A stretch of 64,000 nt of DNA from Myxococcus sp046520405 (GTDB lineage: Bacteria; Myxococcota; Myxococcia; Myxococcales; Myxococcaceae), in the NCBI GenBank assembly GCA_046520405.1, contig JBKGHI010000006.1, positions 24,885 to 88,884 on the forward strand, in the 5' to 3' direction. Made by a program: the position numbers and the translations under genes. Shown here in pieces: positions 35,870 through 43,873 of this stretch. Below the pieces are notes generated by a model. The model was not told where the DNA came from and ran no database searches. It saw only the letters and a program-made list of their open reading frames with translations. Each line of letters starts with the position of its first letter. The stretch's first letter is position 1.

Positions 35870-35885
35870 TTGGCGTTTACGCCAA
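35870..35885. promoter_or_regulatory. Palindrome upstream of the hydrolase gene, candidate operator
   Basis: ttggcgtttacgccaa: 7-bp perfect arms around a central TT, located 50-65 bp upstream of the esterase start codon. The size fits a binding site for a dimeric regulator. Function inferred only from position and symmetry. Confidence 0.35.
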
Positions 35886-36108
35886 AGGGGGCGCCCCAGC
35901 GCCAAGTCGCTGCCCGGGTAGCGGCACTGCAACGGCAACACGGCGGCTTGGCCGACTGCGTCGAGTCACCTTGGCGGTCACGATGGTCCCAGTTCGCCTC
36001 GTGCCCCGCCCACCCGTCGGCCGCCTCACGTACGTGGAAGTCGCGATGTAATGATTTTCAGGGCTGCTACTGTGTTGCAATATCCGCAGGCAGGGGAGTC
36101 ACCACGTC

Positions 36109-36711
36109 ATGGAGCTTCTCAGTCGTTCTGTCTGTCTTTGTGCGATGTTGGTCCTGACCGCCTGCGGTGGCGAGGTGCCCTCCATCGGTACCGAGGACGT
36201 CTCGGGCAGCCAGGAATCGGCGTTGACCTCGGCCGTGTCCCGAGGGTGCACCTTCACGCTGACCGCGGAGGTCCGGCCAGGCACGATGCCGCCCATCCGC
36301 GACCTCTCCCTTCACCGCCTCGCGTCCGAGTCCTGCGCGTGGCCTGCCGCCAGCCTTCAGCTCGCGTTCTCCGCCGGCTTTACCCTTCCCACCCATGCCC
36401 TGACGGCGAATGAGTTGGGCGTGGCCGTGGGCTACACCGTGAAGCCCAGCTCCGCTGGCGGCCCCTACTCCACGTTGGGCTTCCTTCATGCGGACCCGGA
36501 GTTCATGACCGTGGTGCGGCGTTCCCAGATGTTGGCGTACAACCCCTTGAGCCTGACGTCCCTGACCATCGGCGTGGATGGCACGACGCTGACGGGCTCC
36601 GGGACGAAGTCGGGCGGCATCTCCGGGGAGACGGGCAGCGGCAATCACTTCGAGGTCATGTTCCCGGACTTCTTCACCAGCACCACGCCGGGCACCATCG
36701 TCGCGTACTGA
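36109..36711 (+). CDS. Hypothetical lipoprotein
   Basis: 200 residues. The signal peptide ends in a lipobox-like LVLTAC followed by GGE. The mature part is beta-rich with one Cys pair (RGCTFTLTAEVRPG and SESCAWPAASLQLAF) and no recognised domain. It is the first of two lipoproteins in the same direction (next at 36798). Confidence 0.6.
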   Translation: MELLSRSVCLCAMLVLTACGGEVPSIGTEDVSGSQESALTSAVSRGCTFTLTAEVRPGTMPPIRDLSLHRLASESCAWPAASLQLAFSAGFTLPTHALTANELGVAVGYTVKPSSAGGPYSTLGFLHADPEFMTVVRRSQMLAYNPLSLTSLTIGVDGTTLTGSGTKSGGISGETGSGNHFEVMFPDFFTSTTPGTIVAY

Positions 36712-36733
36712 GGGCGTCCGAACAGGCGCTTCA

Positions 36734-36751
36734 ACAGGGTTCCCGCCCTGT
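36734..36751 (+). terminator. Weak terminator-like hairpin
   Basis: acaggg-ttcccg-ccctgt: a 6-bp stem followed by ctttcgttgg, 23 bp after the preceding stop codon. Short stem, so low certainty. Confidence 0.3.
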
Positions 36752-36797
36752 CTTTCGTTGGATTCCGAAGTCTTCACCCGAACGTCTGGAGGTTCAC

Positions 36798-37079
36798 ATG
36801 TGGCGATTGTTGGCTGTCACGAGTCTGTGCGTGTTGGGGCTCACCGCGTGCGGTAGCGACAAGGTCGGCCCCGACGAGGTGCTGGGGAGCGAGCGACAGG
36901 GGCTGGCCTGCGAGTCGGGCACGGGCGCATGCCCGGGGGACACCGTCTGTGCCTACTTCCCCAACTCGGAGGAGGGGCTGTGTCGTTCGCCCTGCATCAA
37001 TGGGGCCTGTGAGTCCTCGTCGGACCGGTGCTGCACGCAGCGCAACGGCGCGCCGTACTGCAACAGCAGTTGCTTCTAA
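36798..37079 (+). CDS. Small Cys-rich lipoprotein
   Basis: 93 residues; ATG 36798 follows GGAGG (tctggaggttcacATG). The signal ends in a lipobox-like LGLTAC. The mature protein holds ten further Cys in a compact pattern (GACPGDTVCAYF, GLCRSPCINGACESS, DRCCTQRNGAPYCNSSCF), resembling disulfide-knotted secreted peptides. No family name can be given. It could be a surface adhesin or an inhibitor; both are guesses. Confidence 0.6.
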   Translation: MWRLLAVTSLCVLGLTACGSDKVGPDEVLGSERQGLACESGTGACPGDTVCAYFPNSEEGLCRSPCINGACESSSDRCCTQRNGAPYCNSSCF

Positions 37080-37176
37080 TCGCGCGGGGCTCCACGGGGC
37101 GTGGAGCGGATGCGGCGGGTAGCCTCCCGGGCGGGGCGTTGCCAGATTCCGGAGGCGTTCGCACGAGGAGGCCGCC

Positions 37177-37560
37177 ATGCCGCACCGCAGTCGACTTGCT
37201 GGCTTCATCATTGATTGTGAAACAGGAGACGCCGATGCCTCGGCGACCTTCTGGAGCCAGGCCCTGGGGTTGACGGTGGGCGAGCGGGAGACCGAGGGCG
37301 GCGTCACCTACGTGGGACTGTCGAGTCCGAGAGAGGCCCTGCAGGTGGCGGTACAGAAGGTGACACATCCCTCCCGCGTCCATCTGGACATCGAGGCGGA
37401 TGACCAGGATGCGGAGGCCGCTCGGCTGGAGTCCCTGGGCGCGAAGCGCATTGGCTGGGTGAAGCGCTGGTGGGTCATGGAGGCGCCCACGGGCCATCGC
37501 TTCTGCATCGTGAAGATGAAGAATCCAGACGAAGGACCGCCGCCGACCGTATGGAAGTGA
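37177..37560 (+). CDS. VOC (glyoxalase/bleomycin resistance-like) family protein
   Basis: 127 residues; ATG 37177 follows GAGGAGG. Two beta-alpha-beta-beta-beta halves can be traced: DADASATFWSQALGL then RVHLDIEADDQDAEAARLESLGA and the closing MEAPTGHRFCIVK. This matches the glyoxalase-like domain found as single-domain VOC proteins in actinobacteria and myxobacteria. Metal ligands are not obvious beyond H and E in VHLDIEA, so an enzymatic role is uncertain. Confidence 0.8.
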   Translation: MPHRSRLAGFIIDCETGDADASATFWSQALGLTVGERETEGGVTYVGLSSPREALQVAVQKVTHPSRVHLDIEADDQDAEAARLESLGAKRIGWVKRWWVMEAPTGHRFCIVKMKNPDEGPPPTVWK

Positions 37561-37613
37561 GGCCCGGGCTGCTTCGAGGCTCGTGGCAGTTATTGAGACA
37601 GTGCGTCTGGCTC

Positions 37614-37659
37614 TGTTTCAGTCCTCGTTCGGGCTGAAACATGAGAGGCCTTGTTTCAG
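37614..37659. promoter_or_regulatory. Three copies of TGTTTCAG, two direct and one inverted
   Basis: TGTTTCAG at 37614-37621, its inverse CTGAAACA at 37634-37641 and TGTTTCAG again at 37652-37659, roughly 20 and 18 bp apart, about two helical turns. They lie between the VOC gene and the RCC1 lipoprotein, ~190 bp before the latter's start. The layout suggests a regulator binding two overlapping operators, or a site-specific protein array. Function unknown. Confidence 0.4.
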
Positions 37660-37845
37660 GGACAGCCCTGCTGGGCTGGGCGCCCACCTGAGAAGCGCCG
37701 TTCGCCGCGGCGCCAGCCGCGCTTGCGTGAAGTGAAGTGCCAGGTCGCGACATCCTTCTCTTGCACCCCGTGTGTCACGGAGGGTAAGAGGTGGGGGTAA
37801 ATCTGATTCTGCAAGTCAAAATCAATTTGCCCCCCAAGGAGTCCC

Positions 37846-39606
37846 ATGAAGTTCCGTGCATGCGCCCTGGCGCTTGTGGCCCTGTGCCTTTCCGCCTGCG
37901 GGTCGGACGTGGAGTTCACGCCCGGCGTTCCCGCCCCCCCTCGTGTGAGTGTCACCACGCCGGTGTCCGGCTTCGAATCGGATGACGCCGTGGTCCGGCT
38001 GACCGGCCGGGTGGACGCGCCAGGGACGCTGGCCGGGCTGACGGCGCGGTTGAATGAGGGCGAGGCCGTTCCCGTGGAGACCACGGCGGTTGGCGCCGCC
38101 TGGACGTTCTCCGTGGACCTCACCCTGCGCGAGGGTGACAACACGGTGCGCCTGGAGGCGGTGGACCAGGCCGGGGGCACGGCCTCCCAGGTGACGACGG
38201 TGCGCTACGTCCCGGACACCGAGGCGCCCCAGGTGCAGGTGGTGTCTCCGGACGAAGGACTCGCCATCTCCGTGCGCCGCGTGCGCGTGGAGGCCGTGGC
38301 CACGGACAACAAGGGCGTCATGGGCGTGCGCTACTCGCTCAATGGCGGCGAGGAGCAGACCCTGGAGGCGCCGGCGAACCCCGACGGCGCGCTCGCCTTC
38401 GAGGTGACGCCTCGGCCGGGCGCCAACGTCGTCACGCTGAAGGCGCAGGACGCGCGGGGCAACACGGGCGAGTCCACGGTGTCCTTCCACTTTGGCGGCC
38501 TGGCCTCCGCGGGCGGCCTGCACAGCGGCACCGTGCGCGGTGGCCGTGTCTACACGTGGGGCCGTAACAACCGCGGCCAGTTGGGCCTGGGCCCGGACGT
38601 GACGGCGGATCAGAAGGACCCCCAGGCCGTTCCAGGTCTGGAGTCGGTGACCTCCATTGCCTTCAACCAGAACTTCGCCACGGCGCTCACCGCCAACGGC
38701 GAGGTGTGGACGTGGGGCGAGAACTCGGACAGCCAGCTCGGCCTGGGGACGCCGCCGGTGGAAGGGGAGACGCGGACGCCGGACGTCACGCCGCGCTCCT
38801 CCGCCACGCGCGTGCCGGGCCTCACGGGCGCGGTCGCGGTGGGCCCGGGCTTCCGCCACACGTTGGTGCTGATGGCGGACGGCACGGTGCGCGCCTTCGG
38901 CAACAACCAGAATGGCCAGCTCGGTGACGGCACCACGGAGTCGCGGGACTACCCGGTGGCGGTTTCGGGCCTGACGGACATCGTGAAGGTGATTGGCGGC
39001 TCCATGCACTCGGCGGCGCTCAAGCGCGATGGCACCGTCTGGGTGTGGGGACGCAACGACTACGGCAACCTGGGCACGGGCGTGGTGGACGGTGACAGCC
39101 ACCCGCTCCCCAACCCGGTGCCAGGGGTGACGGACGTGGTCGACATCGCCAACGGCCGGGACCACATCCTCGCGGTGCACGCGGATGGCTCGGTGTCCGC
39201 GTGGGGCCTGGACGCCAGCGGTCAGCTCGGGACGGGGGCCCTCACCCCGGGCGGCGAGAGCCCCACGCCGGTGAAGGTGAAGAACGTCACCCAGGCGCGC
39301 GCCGTGTTCGCCAACGGCAACTACAGCTTCGCGCGGCTCGCGGATGGCTCGCTGATGGCGTGGGGGCAGAACTTCAACGGCCAGCTCGCCCTGGGCTTCA
39401 CCGTGCAGTCGCATCCGGAGCCCACTGCGTCCTCGGCGGACGTCTCCCCGCTGTCCTCCATGGGCATGGGCGCCACGCATGTCATCGCCGTGCGCGGGGA
39501 TGGCTCCGTCTTCGCCTGGGGCTGGAACATCAACGGCTCGCTCGGCCCTGACGCTGTCATCGACCGGTGGTCCTACTCCTCGCCCATCCCGGTGCCGCTG
39601 CCCTGA
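37846..39606 (+). CDS. RCC1-repeat lipoprotein with Ig-like domains
   Basis: 586 residues. The signal peptide ends in a lipobox-like LVALCLSAC. Two beta-sandwich (bacterial Ig/fibronectin-like) domains occupy ~30-205 (VSVTTPVSG, VQVVSPDEG starts). From ~215 to the end at least six RCC1/ATS1 repeats form a seven-bladed propeller, with recurring VWTWGENSDSQLGLG, VRAFGNNQNGQLGDGT, VWVWGRNDYGNLGTG, VSAWGLDASGQLGTG, LMAWGQNFNGQLALG. Such exported RCC1 proteins are very common in myxobacteria and are thought to mediate binding. The gene ends just before a strong terminator shared with the convergent neighbour. Confidence 0.88.
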   Translation: MKFRACALALVALCLSACGSDVEFTPGVPAPPRVSVTTPVSGFESDDAVVRLTGRVDAPGTLAGLTARLNEGEAVPVETTAVGAAWTFSVDLTLREGDNTVRLEAVDQAGGTASQVTTVRYVPDTEAPQVQVVSPDEGLAISVRRVRVEAVATDNKGVMGVRYSLNGGEEQTLEAPANPDGALAFEVTPRPGANVVTLKAQDARGNTGESTVSFHFGGLASAGGLHSGTVRGGRVYTWGRNNRGQLGLGPDVTADQKDPQAVPGLESVTSIAFNQNFATALTANGEVWTWGENSDSQLGLGTPPVEGETRTPDVTPRSSATRVPGLTGAVAVGPGFRHTLVLMADGTVRAFGNNQNGQLGDGTTESRDYPVAVSGLTDIVKVIGGSMHSAALKRDGTVWVWGRNDYGNLGTGVVDGDSHPLPNPVPGVTDVVDIANGRDHILAVHADGSVSAWGLDASGQLGTGALTPGGESPTPVKVKNVTQARAVFANGNYSFARLADGSLMAWGQNFNGQLALGFTVQSHPEPTASSADVSPLSSMGMGATHVIAVRGDGSVFAWGWNINGSLGPDAVIDRWSYSSPIPVPLP

Positions 39607-39629
39607 AGCCCGGCCCCCCGGGTAACAAA

Positions 39630-39661
39630 AAGGACCGCGGGCTTCCTGGCCCGCGGTCCTT
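39630..39661 (-). terminator. Strong intrinsic terminator for the minus-strand gene
   Basis: Perfect 13-bp stem aaggaccgcgggc / gcccgcggtcctt with a 6-nt loop. On the minus strand it is followed by a run of T (ttttt), the classical rho-independent form. On the plus strand no T-run follows, but it likely also halts the RCC1 transcript. Confidence 0.8.
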
Positions 39662-39684
39662 GGTGACGTCGGCAACCGGCTTTG

Positions 39685-41445
39685 CTAGTCCTTCGTGCAG
39701 ACGACGTCGTCGACCTGGAGGTGGTCGCGGTCGGCCTCGCTGCGGCTCGGATAGAAGAACAGGCGCCAGTCACGCACGTTGCCCGTGAAGCGGAAGAACA
39801 CCGGCTGCCACTCGTCGCTGTCGACGGTGAGGAAGTCGGTGGCCGGGCTCCAGCCTCCGCTCGAGTAGCTGCGGTGCCGGAGGGTGCCGTGTCCCCGCAC
39901 CCGGTACGAGCAGGAGTAGTTGCCGCTCGGGACGTTGAACTTCTCGGTCGTGAAGCGCTCGGCGACCTGGATGGGGACCACGAACTGCAGCGCCGACGAG
40001 CCTCCGTGCACCGCGGTGGTGTAGCGCGCGAGGCGGGTGGGCCTGATTTCCGTGCCCGGGTCGGCGACGCCGTTGTCGAGCCCGTACCAGGAGTCCGGGA
40101 TGAGATGGTTGCCGTGGTAGGGGATGTTGTAGGTGTTCCAGCTCTCGAAGCCACCGTTGCGGATGATGTTCGCGGGGTGGTCCGCGGAGACGCAGCGGCC
40201 GGTCGCCGTGTCGCAGGCCGGCAGCGCGCCGACGCAGTCATAGGTGGTGAAGCAGGCGCCGGGAGACAGCTCGCACACGCCGCTCGTGGGGTTGCAGCTC
40301 GTCGCCGGGTGGCTGCACACGACGCCGGCGCACGGGTCGCCCTCGACGCAGAGGTGGCTGGCCGTATCGCAGACCGGCGTCTCCGGCGTCCCCGCGCACT
40401 CCGCGTGGCGGGTGCAGCGGCCGTCCGCCACGACACAGGTGTTCGTCTCGTCGCAGGCCTGCCACTCGCTGCAGTCCGCGGCGTCGTTGCAGCGGCCGGT
40501 GAGCGGCCCGCAGGTCGCGGTGTCATTCACGCAGCGCTCCCACGACTCGCAGCTCACCACGTCACACGGCTGGGGGGCCCGCGTGCAGTGCACGTCATCA
40601 ATCGTCAGGTGCTGGCCGCTGGTGTTGCGGATGCTGAAGATGAGCTCGAAGGTGTCGAAGACGTCGTTGGCGAGGTTGAAGCTGTACGCCACCTGCGTCC
40701 ACGTCGCGGAGTCGATGGCGGTGTAGGACGAGTAGCTGGAGTATTCGTCGTCGAAGAAGGCGTTCCGGACGTCACCCGTGCCCCGCGCCTGGAAGGTGCA
40801 GGAGTAGCGACCCGCGGGCATCGACTTCGCCCCGGAGGTGAAGCGCCGGTGCGTGCCCGACGTGTTCGTCAGGCGGACCGCGTTCACGCCCTCGAAGGCG
40901 TTCGTGGCCACCTTCTGCACGCTGTCCGACGTGATGTTCGACTTGCTGCCAAGCCACATCTCCGGAAGCGCGCCCGGCCACTCCTCGAAGCCCCAGTTGT
41001 CGATGACGCTCGCCTCGGGCTCAACACCCGCGTCGGGCTCGACACCCGCGTCTGGCGTCTCACTGCCCGAGTCGGGCGTCTCGCTGCCGGCGTCCGGGAT
41101 TTCCTCGCCAGCGTCGGGCGTCTCGCTGCCGGCGTCGGGAATCTCCTCGCCCGCGTCGGGAGCCTCCTCGCCTGCGTCCGGGATTTCCTCACCCGCGTCC
41201 GGCGTCTCGTCGCCACCGTCCGGCGTCTCTTCCCCCGCGTCCGGCGTGCCGCCGGCGTCCGGCCGCGTCTGGCCGGCATCAGGAGTCACTACGGGATCCG
41301 GATCCCCCCCGCAGGCGGCCATGAAGACCAGCAGCGAAGTCAGACACACTCGAAACAACGTCAAAGCGATCCTCCGGTTCGCGGGAACGGGCTTCTCGTA
41401 CCACACTTCCCTCGGGCAGGACCGAGCCGCCCCCATGCGTGGCAT
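39685..41445 (-). CDS. Lipoprotein with PDAG-repeat linker, two jelly-roll domains and Cys-rich region
   Basis: 586 residues from ATG 41445 (AGGAG 10 nt upstream); a GTG start at 41404 with GAGGGA upstream would also give a full signal peptide ending in a lipobox-like LLVFMAAC. About 15 repeats of PDAG(E/S)E(T/I) follow, an Asp/Glu-rich spacer. Then comes a carbohydrate-binding-like jelly roll (NWGFEEWPGALPEMW), a Cys-rich segment (~310-440) with six-Cys EGF-like spacing (CDVVSCESWERCVNDTATC), and a second jelly roll (NGGFESWNTYNIPYHG) related to the first. It is likely surface-exposed and glycan-binding. No catalytic residues were recognised. Confidence 0.72.
   Translation of the reverse strand: MPRMGAARSCPREVWYEKPVPANRRIALTLFRVCLTSLLVFMAACGGDPDPVVTPDAGQTRPDAGGTPDAGEETPDGGDETPDAGEEIPDAGEEAPDAGEEIPDAGSETPDAGEEIPDAGSETPDSGSETPDAGVEPDAGVEPEASVIDNWGFEEWPGALPEMWLGSKSNITSDSVQKVATNAFEGVNAVRLTNTSGTHRRFTSGAKSMPAGRYSCTFQARGTGDVRNAFFDDEYSSYSSYTAIDSATWTQVAYSFNLANDVFDTFELIFSIRNTSGQHLTIDDVHCTRAPQPCDVVSCESWERCVNDTATCGPLTGRCNDAADCSEWQACDETNTCVVADGRCTRHAECAGTPETPVCDTASHLCVEGDPCAGVVCSHPATSCNPTSGVCELSPGACFTTYDCVGALPACDTATGRCVSADHPANIIRNGGFESWNTYNIPYHGNHLIPDSWYGLDNGVADPGTEIRPTRLARYTTAVHGGSSALQFVVPIQVAERFTTEKFNVPSGNYSCSYRVRGHGTLRHRSYSSGGWSPATDFLTVDSDEWQPVFFRFTGNVRDWRLFFYPSRSEADRDHLQVDDVVCTKD
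41010..41290. repeat. Low-complexity tandem repeat encoding PDAG(E/S)E
   Basis: Imperfect 18-bp units (variants of gcgtcgggcgtctcgctgcc) repeat across about 280 bp inside the lipoprotein gene. Codon-phased and purely protein-coding; not a CRISPR array. Confidence 0.7.
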
Positions 41446-41567
41446 TATGCAAGGCTCCTGCGTTGAGGAATTCTGAGAGTCCAATGCTTCCGTGACTCCT
41501 CTGCACGGCGCGGCGAGCACCCTCCACGGAGCGCGTCACGCGGCGCGTGAGGAACACACGCTGGGCG

Positions 41568-42650
41568 TTACCGCGGGCGGACCGGGCGCAATTTCAGTCG
41601 CCCGGGCGTCAGCTGATGTTCACGCAGTGTTTTCACCAGGGCGGTCTGAAGTTCCTTGTGGATGTCTTGCGCCAGCACGGGGTCGTTCAAGTAGTGGTGC
41701 GCCGGCGAACTGAAGCGCATCCGGTCGTTGTCGCCGTTCATGGAGATGAGGCCCGTCAGTTCTCGTGCCACCCGCTCCCAGGGGAACGGCTTCGTGGATG
41801 ATGCACCGGCGAGCTCCGCCATCGCCCCTCGGAGCGCACGAGCAACTCCCCGCATGAAGAAGGTCTCCATGGGCAGCCGCTCGGCATTGGCGAACGAGAG
41901 CAGCTCTCCCGCTTCCTCGTCGCACCACTGCAAGGCGCCCTGGATTCGAAAGTCGCGGCATTCCGTCTCGAAGAACAGGGGCTTGGCATGCAGGCGGCTT
42001 CGCCCCTCCGTGAGGTGGTCTGCCCACTGCGCCAGGCCTCCCGGCAGGTGCCACCGCGTGCGTTCCCCGCTTCGAAGGTCGGCGAAGCAGACGCGAAGCC
42101 CTGGTACGAGCGCCGCCAGGGCGTTGCAACTGGAGGCGAGCCGCGCCAGGTCAAACGCTCGGGCCTCGAAGAGGGTGGGGTCTGGAATGAGGTGGATGCG
42201 CAGCCCGCGCTCGGCGGGGACGGGCATGGGCTCCCGTGGCGTCACCTCCAACGGCGCGCCCAGGGGCTGGCCTTGTTCTCCCAGCAGGCGCCACTGCTGG
42301 CCGTCCGCCCACTGGTCCAGTTGGTAGCGCGAGGACAATGCCAGGATGATGGGGAGGGTGACGCGCCACATGTGGAGGTTGTCGAACGTCACCTCGAGAT
42401 GTGAGAATCCCTGTGTCGCCATACGGGCCAGCTGAGTGGCCGGGCCGATGCTGCTGGTGGAGAAGAGCGTGACGGAGCCGTCTTCCCCTGCCTCCAACAC
42501 CAGGTCTCCACGTTCCCCGCGACGCGCTTCCTCGTAGACCGCGTCGATGAAGAATTGGACGAGTTGATGAAGCCCGTTCACGCCCATGTCGCCGCAGTAC
42601 ATGCCCGGGCGCTTGCGGACCGAGAAGATGGCAGTCGACGGTGTCTCCAT
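41568..42650 (-). CDS. GyrB/ParE N-terminal-like protein with degenerate ATPase site
   Basis: 360 residues. The whole length follows the N-terminal half of type IIA topoisomerase B subunits: VRKRPGMYCGDMGVNGLHQLV (residues 11-31, GyrB-like VRKRPGMYIGDT..GLHHLV), LALSSRYQLDQWADGQQW (NALS..L.V.V.RDG), GLRIHLIPDPTLFEARAF (GT...F.PDP.IF), LRVCFADLRSGE, GALQWCDEEAGELLSFAN (ALQWND.Y.E...SFAN). The ATP-site residues are lost: DNSIDEA is DAVYEEA, and the DxGRGIP and Gly-rich lid motifs cannot be found. No TOPRIM domain follows. It looks like a non-catalytic GHKL paralogue that might bind gyrase, DNA or a partner. Confidence 0.65.
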   Translation of the reverse strand: METPSTAIFSVRKRPGMYCGDMGVNGLHQLVQFFIDAVYEEARRGERGDLVLEAGEDGSVTLFSTSSIGPATQLARMATQGFSHLEVTFDNLHMWRVTLPIILALSSRYQLDQWADGQQWRLLGEQGQPLGAPLEVTPREPMPVPAERGLRIHLIPDPTLFEARAFDLARLASSCNALAALVPGLRVCFADLRSGERTRWHLPGGLAQWADHLTEGRSRLHAKPLFFETECRDFRIQGALQWCDEEAGELLSFANAERLPMETFFMRGVARALRGAMAELAGASSTKPFPWERVARELTGLISMNGDNDRMRFSSPAHHYLNDPVLAQDIHKELQTALVKTLREHQLTPGRLKLRPVRPR

Positions 42651-42747
42651 GATGCCAGTCTATCCCTGGCGCCCTCCGCGTTACATCCAGCCGTGCAGGT
42701 GCCAACGCAACGTTGCCGCCGCACCAGGGCCCCCGCATACTCGGGCC

Positions 42748-43842
42748 ATGCGCCTCTTTCTTCTCGTCCTTGGCCTGTGCGTGACCTCCTGCGCGACGGT
42801 GCGCCCCGAGCCCGCGCCGATGCGAGGTGGTTACGCGGTGGTGATGATTGGAGAGGGGCCGTCGGCGCCTCAAATCCACGGCAACCGTGACGAGGAGCAG
42901 GGGCTGCCCCTGCGTCCCGACACGGTGATGTATGCCGCATCGCTGACCAAGTTCACCTTCGCCTATCTGGTCATGCAACTGGTCGACGAGGGCGTGGTCG
43001 ACCTGGACACGCCCATCGACCGCTATTTGAAGAAGCCCCTTCCCGAATTCAAGAAGTACGCCGAGCTGGCGGGGGATGAGCGGTGGCGCAAGCTGACCTT
43101 CCGCATCCTGCTGAGCCACACCACCGGCTTCGCCAACTTCCGGTTCCTGGAGCCGGACGAGAAGCTGCGCTTCCACTGGGAGCCAGGGAGCCGCTATGGC
43201 TACTCCGGTGAGGGCATCAACCTCGCCCAGTTCGTGCTGGAGGAGGGGCTGGGGCTGGACGTTGGCGTCGAGATGCAACGCCGCATCTTCGACCGGTTCG
43301 GCATGACGCGGACGAGCATGACGTGGCGGGACGACTTCGCGGACAACCTGGCCCAGGGCTACACGCGCGACGGAACGCTGGTGCCCCACCACAAGCGCGG
43401 CTCGGTCCGCGCGGCCGGCTCCATGGACACCACGGTTGAGGATTACGGGCGCTTCGTGGCCGCCTTCATGCGCGGCGAGGGCCTGTCGCCCGAGGCCCGG
43501 GCGGAGATTCTGAAGCCCCAGATTCCCATCACCTCCCGCACCCACTTCCCGACGCTCGGCGACGAGCCCGCGCCGCCCGAGCTGGTCCGCCTCAAGCTGG
43601 CCAGCGGGCTGGGCGTCATCGTCTATGACGGCCCCCATGGGCGCGTGTTCTTCAAGGGGGGCCACGATGATGGCACGGACAACCTGCTGGTCTGCGACGA
43701 GGCCGCCAGACGCTGCTTCCTGGGGCTGGGCAACACCAACCGGGCGCAGGCGGTCTACATGCGCCACGTGCGCGACGCCCTGCGCCTGACCGACATGCCC
43801 TGGGCGTGGCAGTACAACCCCCTGCCGCCCGATGCGCCCTGA
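42748..43842 (+). CDS. Beta-lactamase-family serine hydrolase, lipoprotein
   Basis: 364 residues from ATG 42748, where a lipoprotein signal starts (VLGLCVTSC); the longer frame to 42586 is unlikely. The catalytic SxxK is in YAASLTKFT (S65, K68), followed by LLSHTTGFANF typical of class C/esterase EstB-like members. The second motif is YGYSGEG instead of YxN, and the third is KGGHDDGTDN in place of HTG/KTG. This is the serine hydrolase/penicillin-binding-like group acting on peptides or esters in the periplasm, rather than a resistance enzyme. The HEAT-repeat gene follows 31 bp later. Confidence 0.82.
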   Translation: MRLFLLVLGLCVTSCATVRPEPAPMRGGYAVVMIGEGPSAPQIHGNRDEEQGLPLRPDTVMYAASLTKFTFAYLVMQLVDEGVVDLDTPIDRYLKKPLPEFKKYAELAGDERWRKLTFRILLSHTTGFANFRFLEPDEKLRFHWEPGSRYGYSGEGINLAQFVLEEGLGLDVGVEMQRRIFDRFGMTRTSMTWRDDFADNLAQGYTRDGTLVPHHKRGSVRAAGSMDTTVEDYGRFVAAFMRGEGLSPEARAEILKPQIPITSRTHFPTLGDEPAPPELVRLKLASGLGVIVYDGPHGRVFFKGGHDDGTDNLLVCDEAARRCFLGLGNTNRAQAVYMRHVRDALRLTDMPWAWQYNPLPPDAP

Positions 43843-43873
43843 CGCTCACCGTGGAGTGGCCGAGGTTCCGTGA

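Noticed and set aside
41010..41290. Short tandem repeat resembling a CRISPR or VNTR
   Set aside because: Encodes the PDAGEE linker in frame within a lipoprotein; no spacers.
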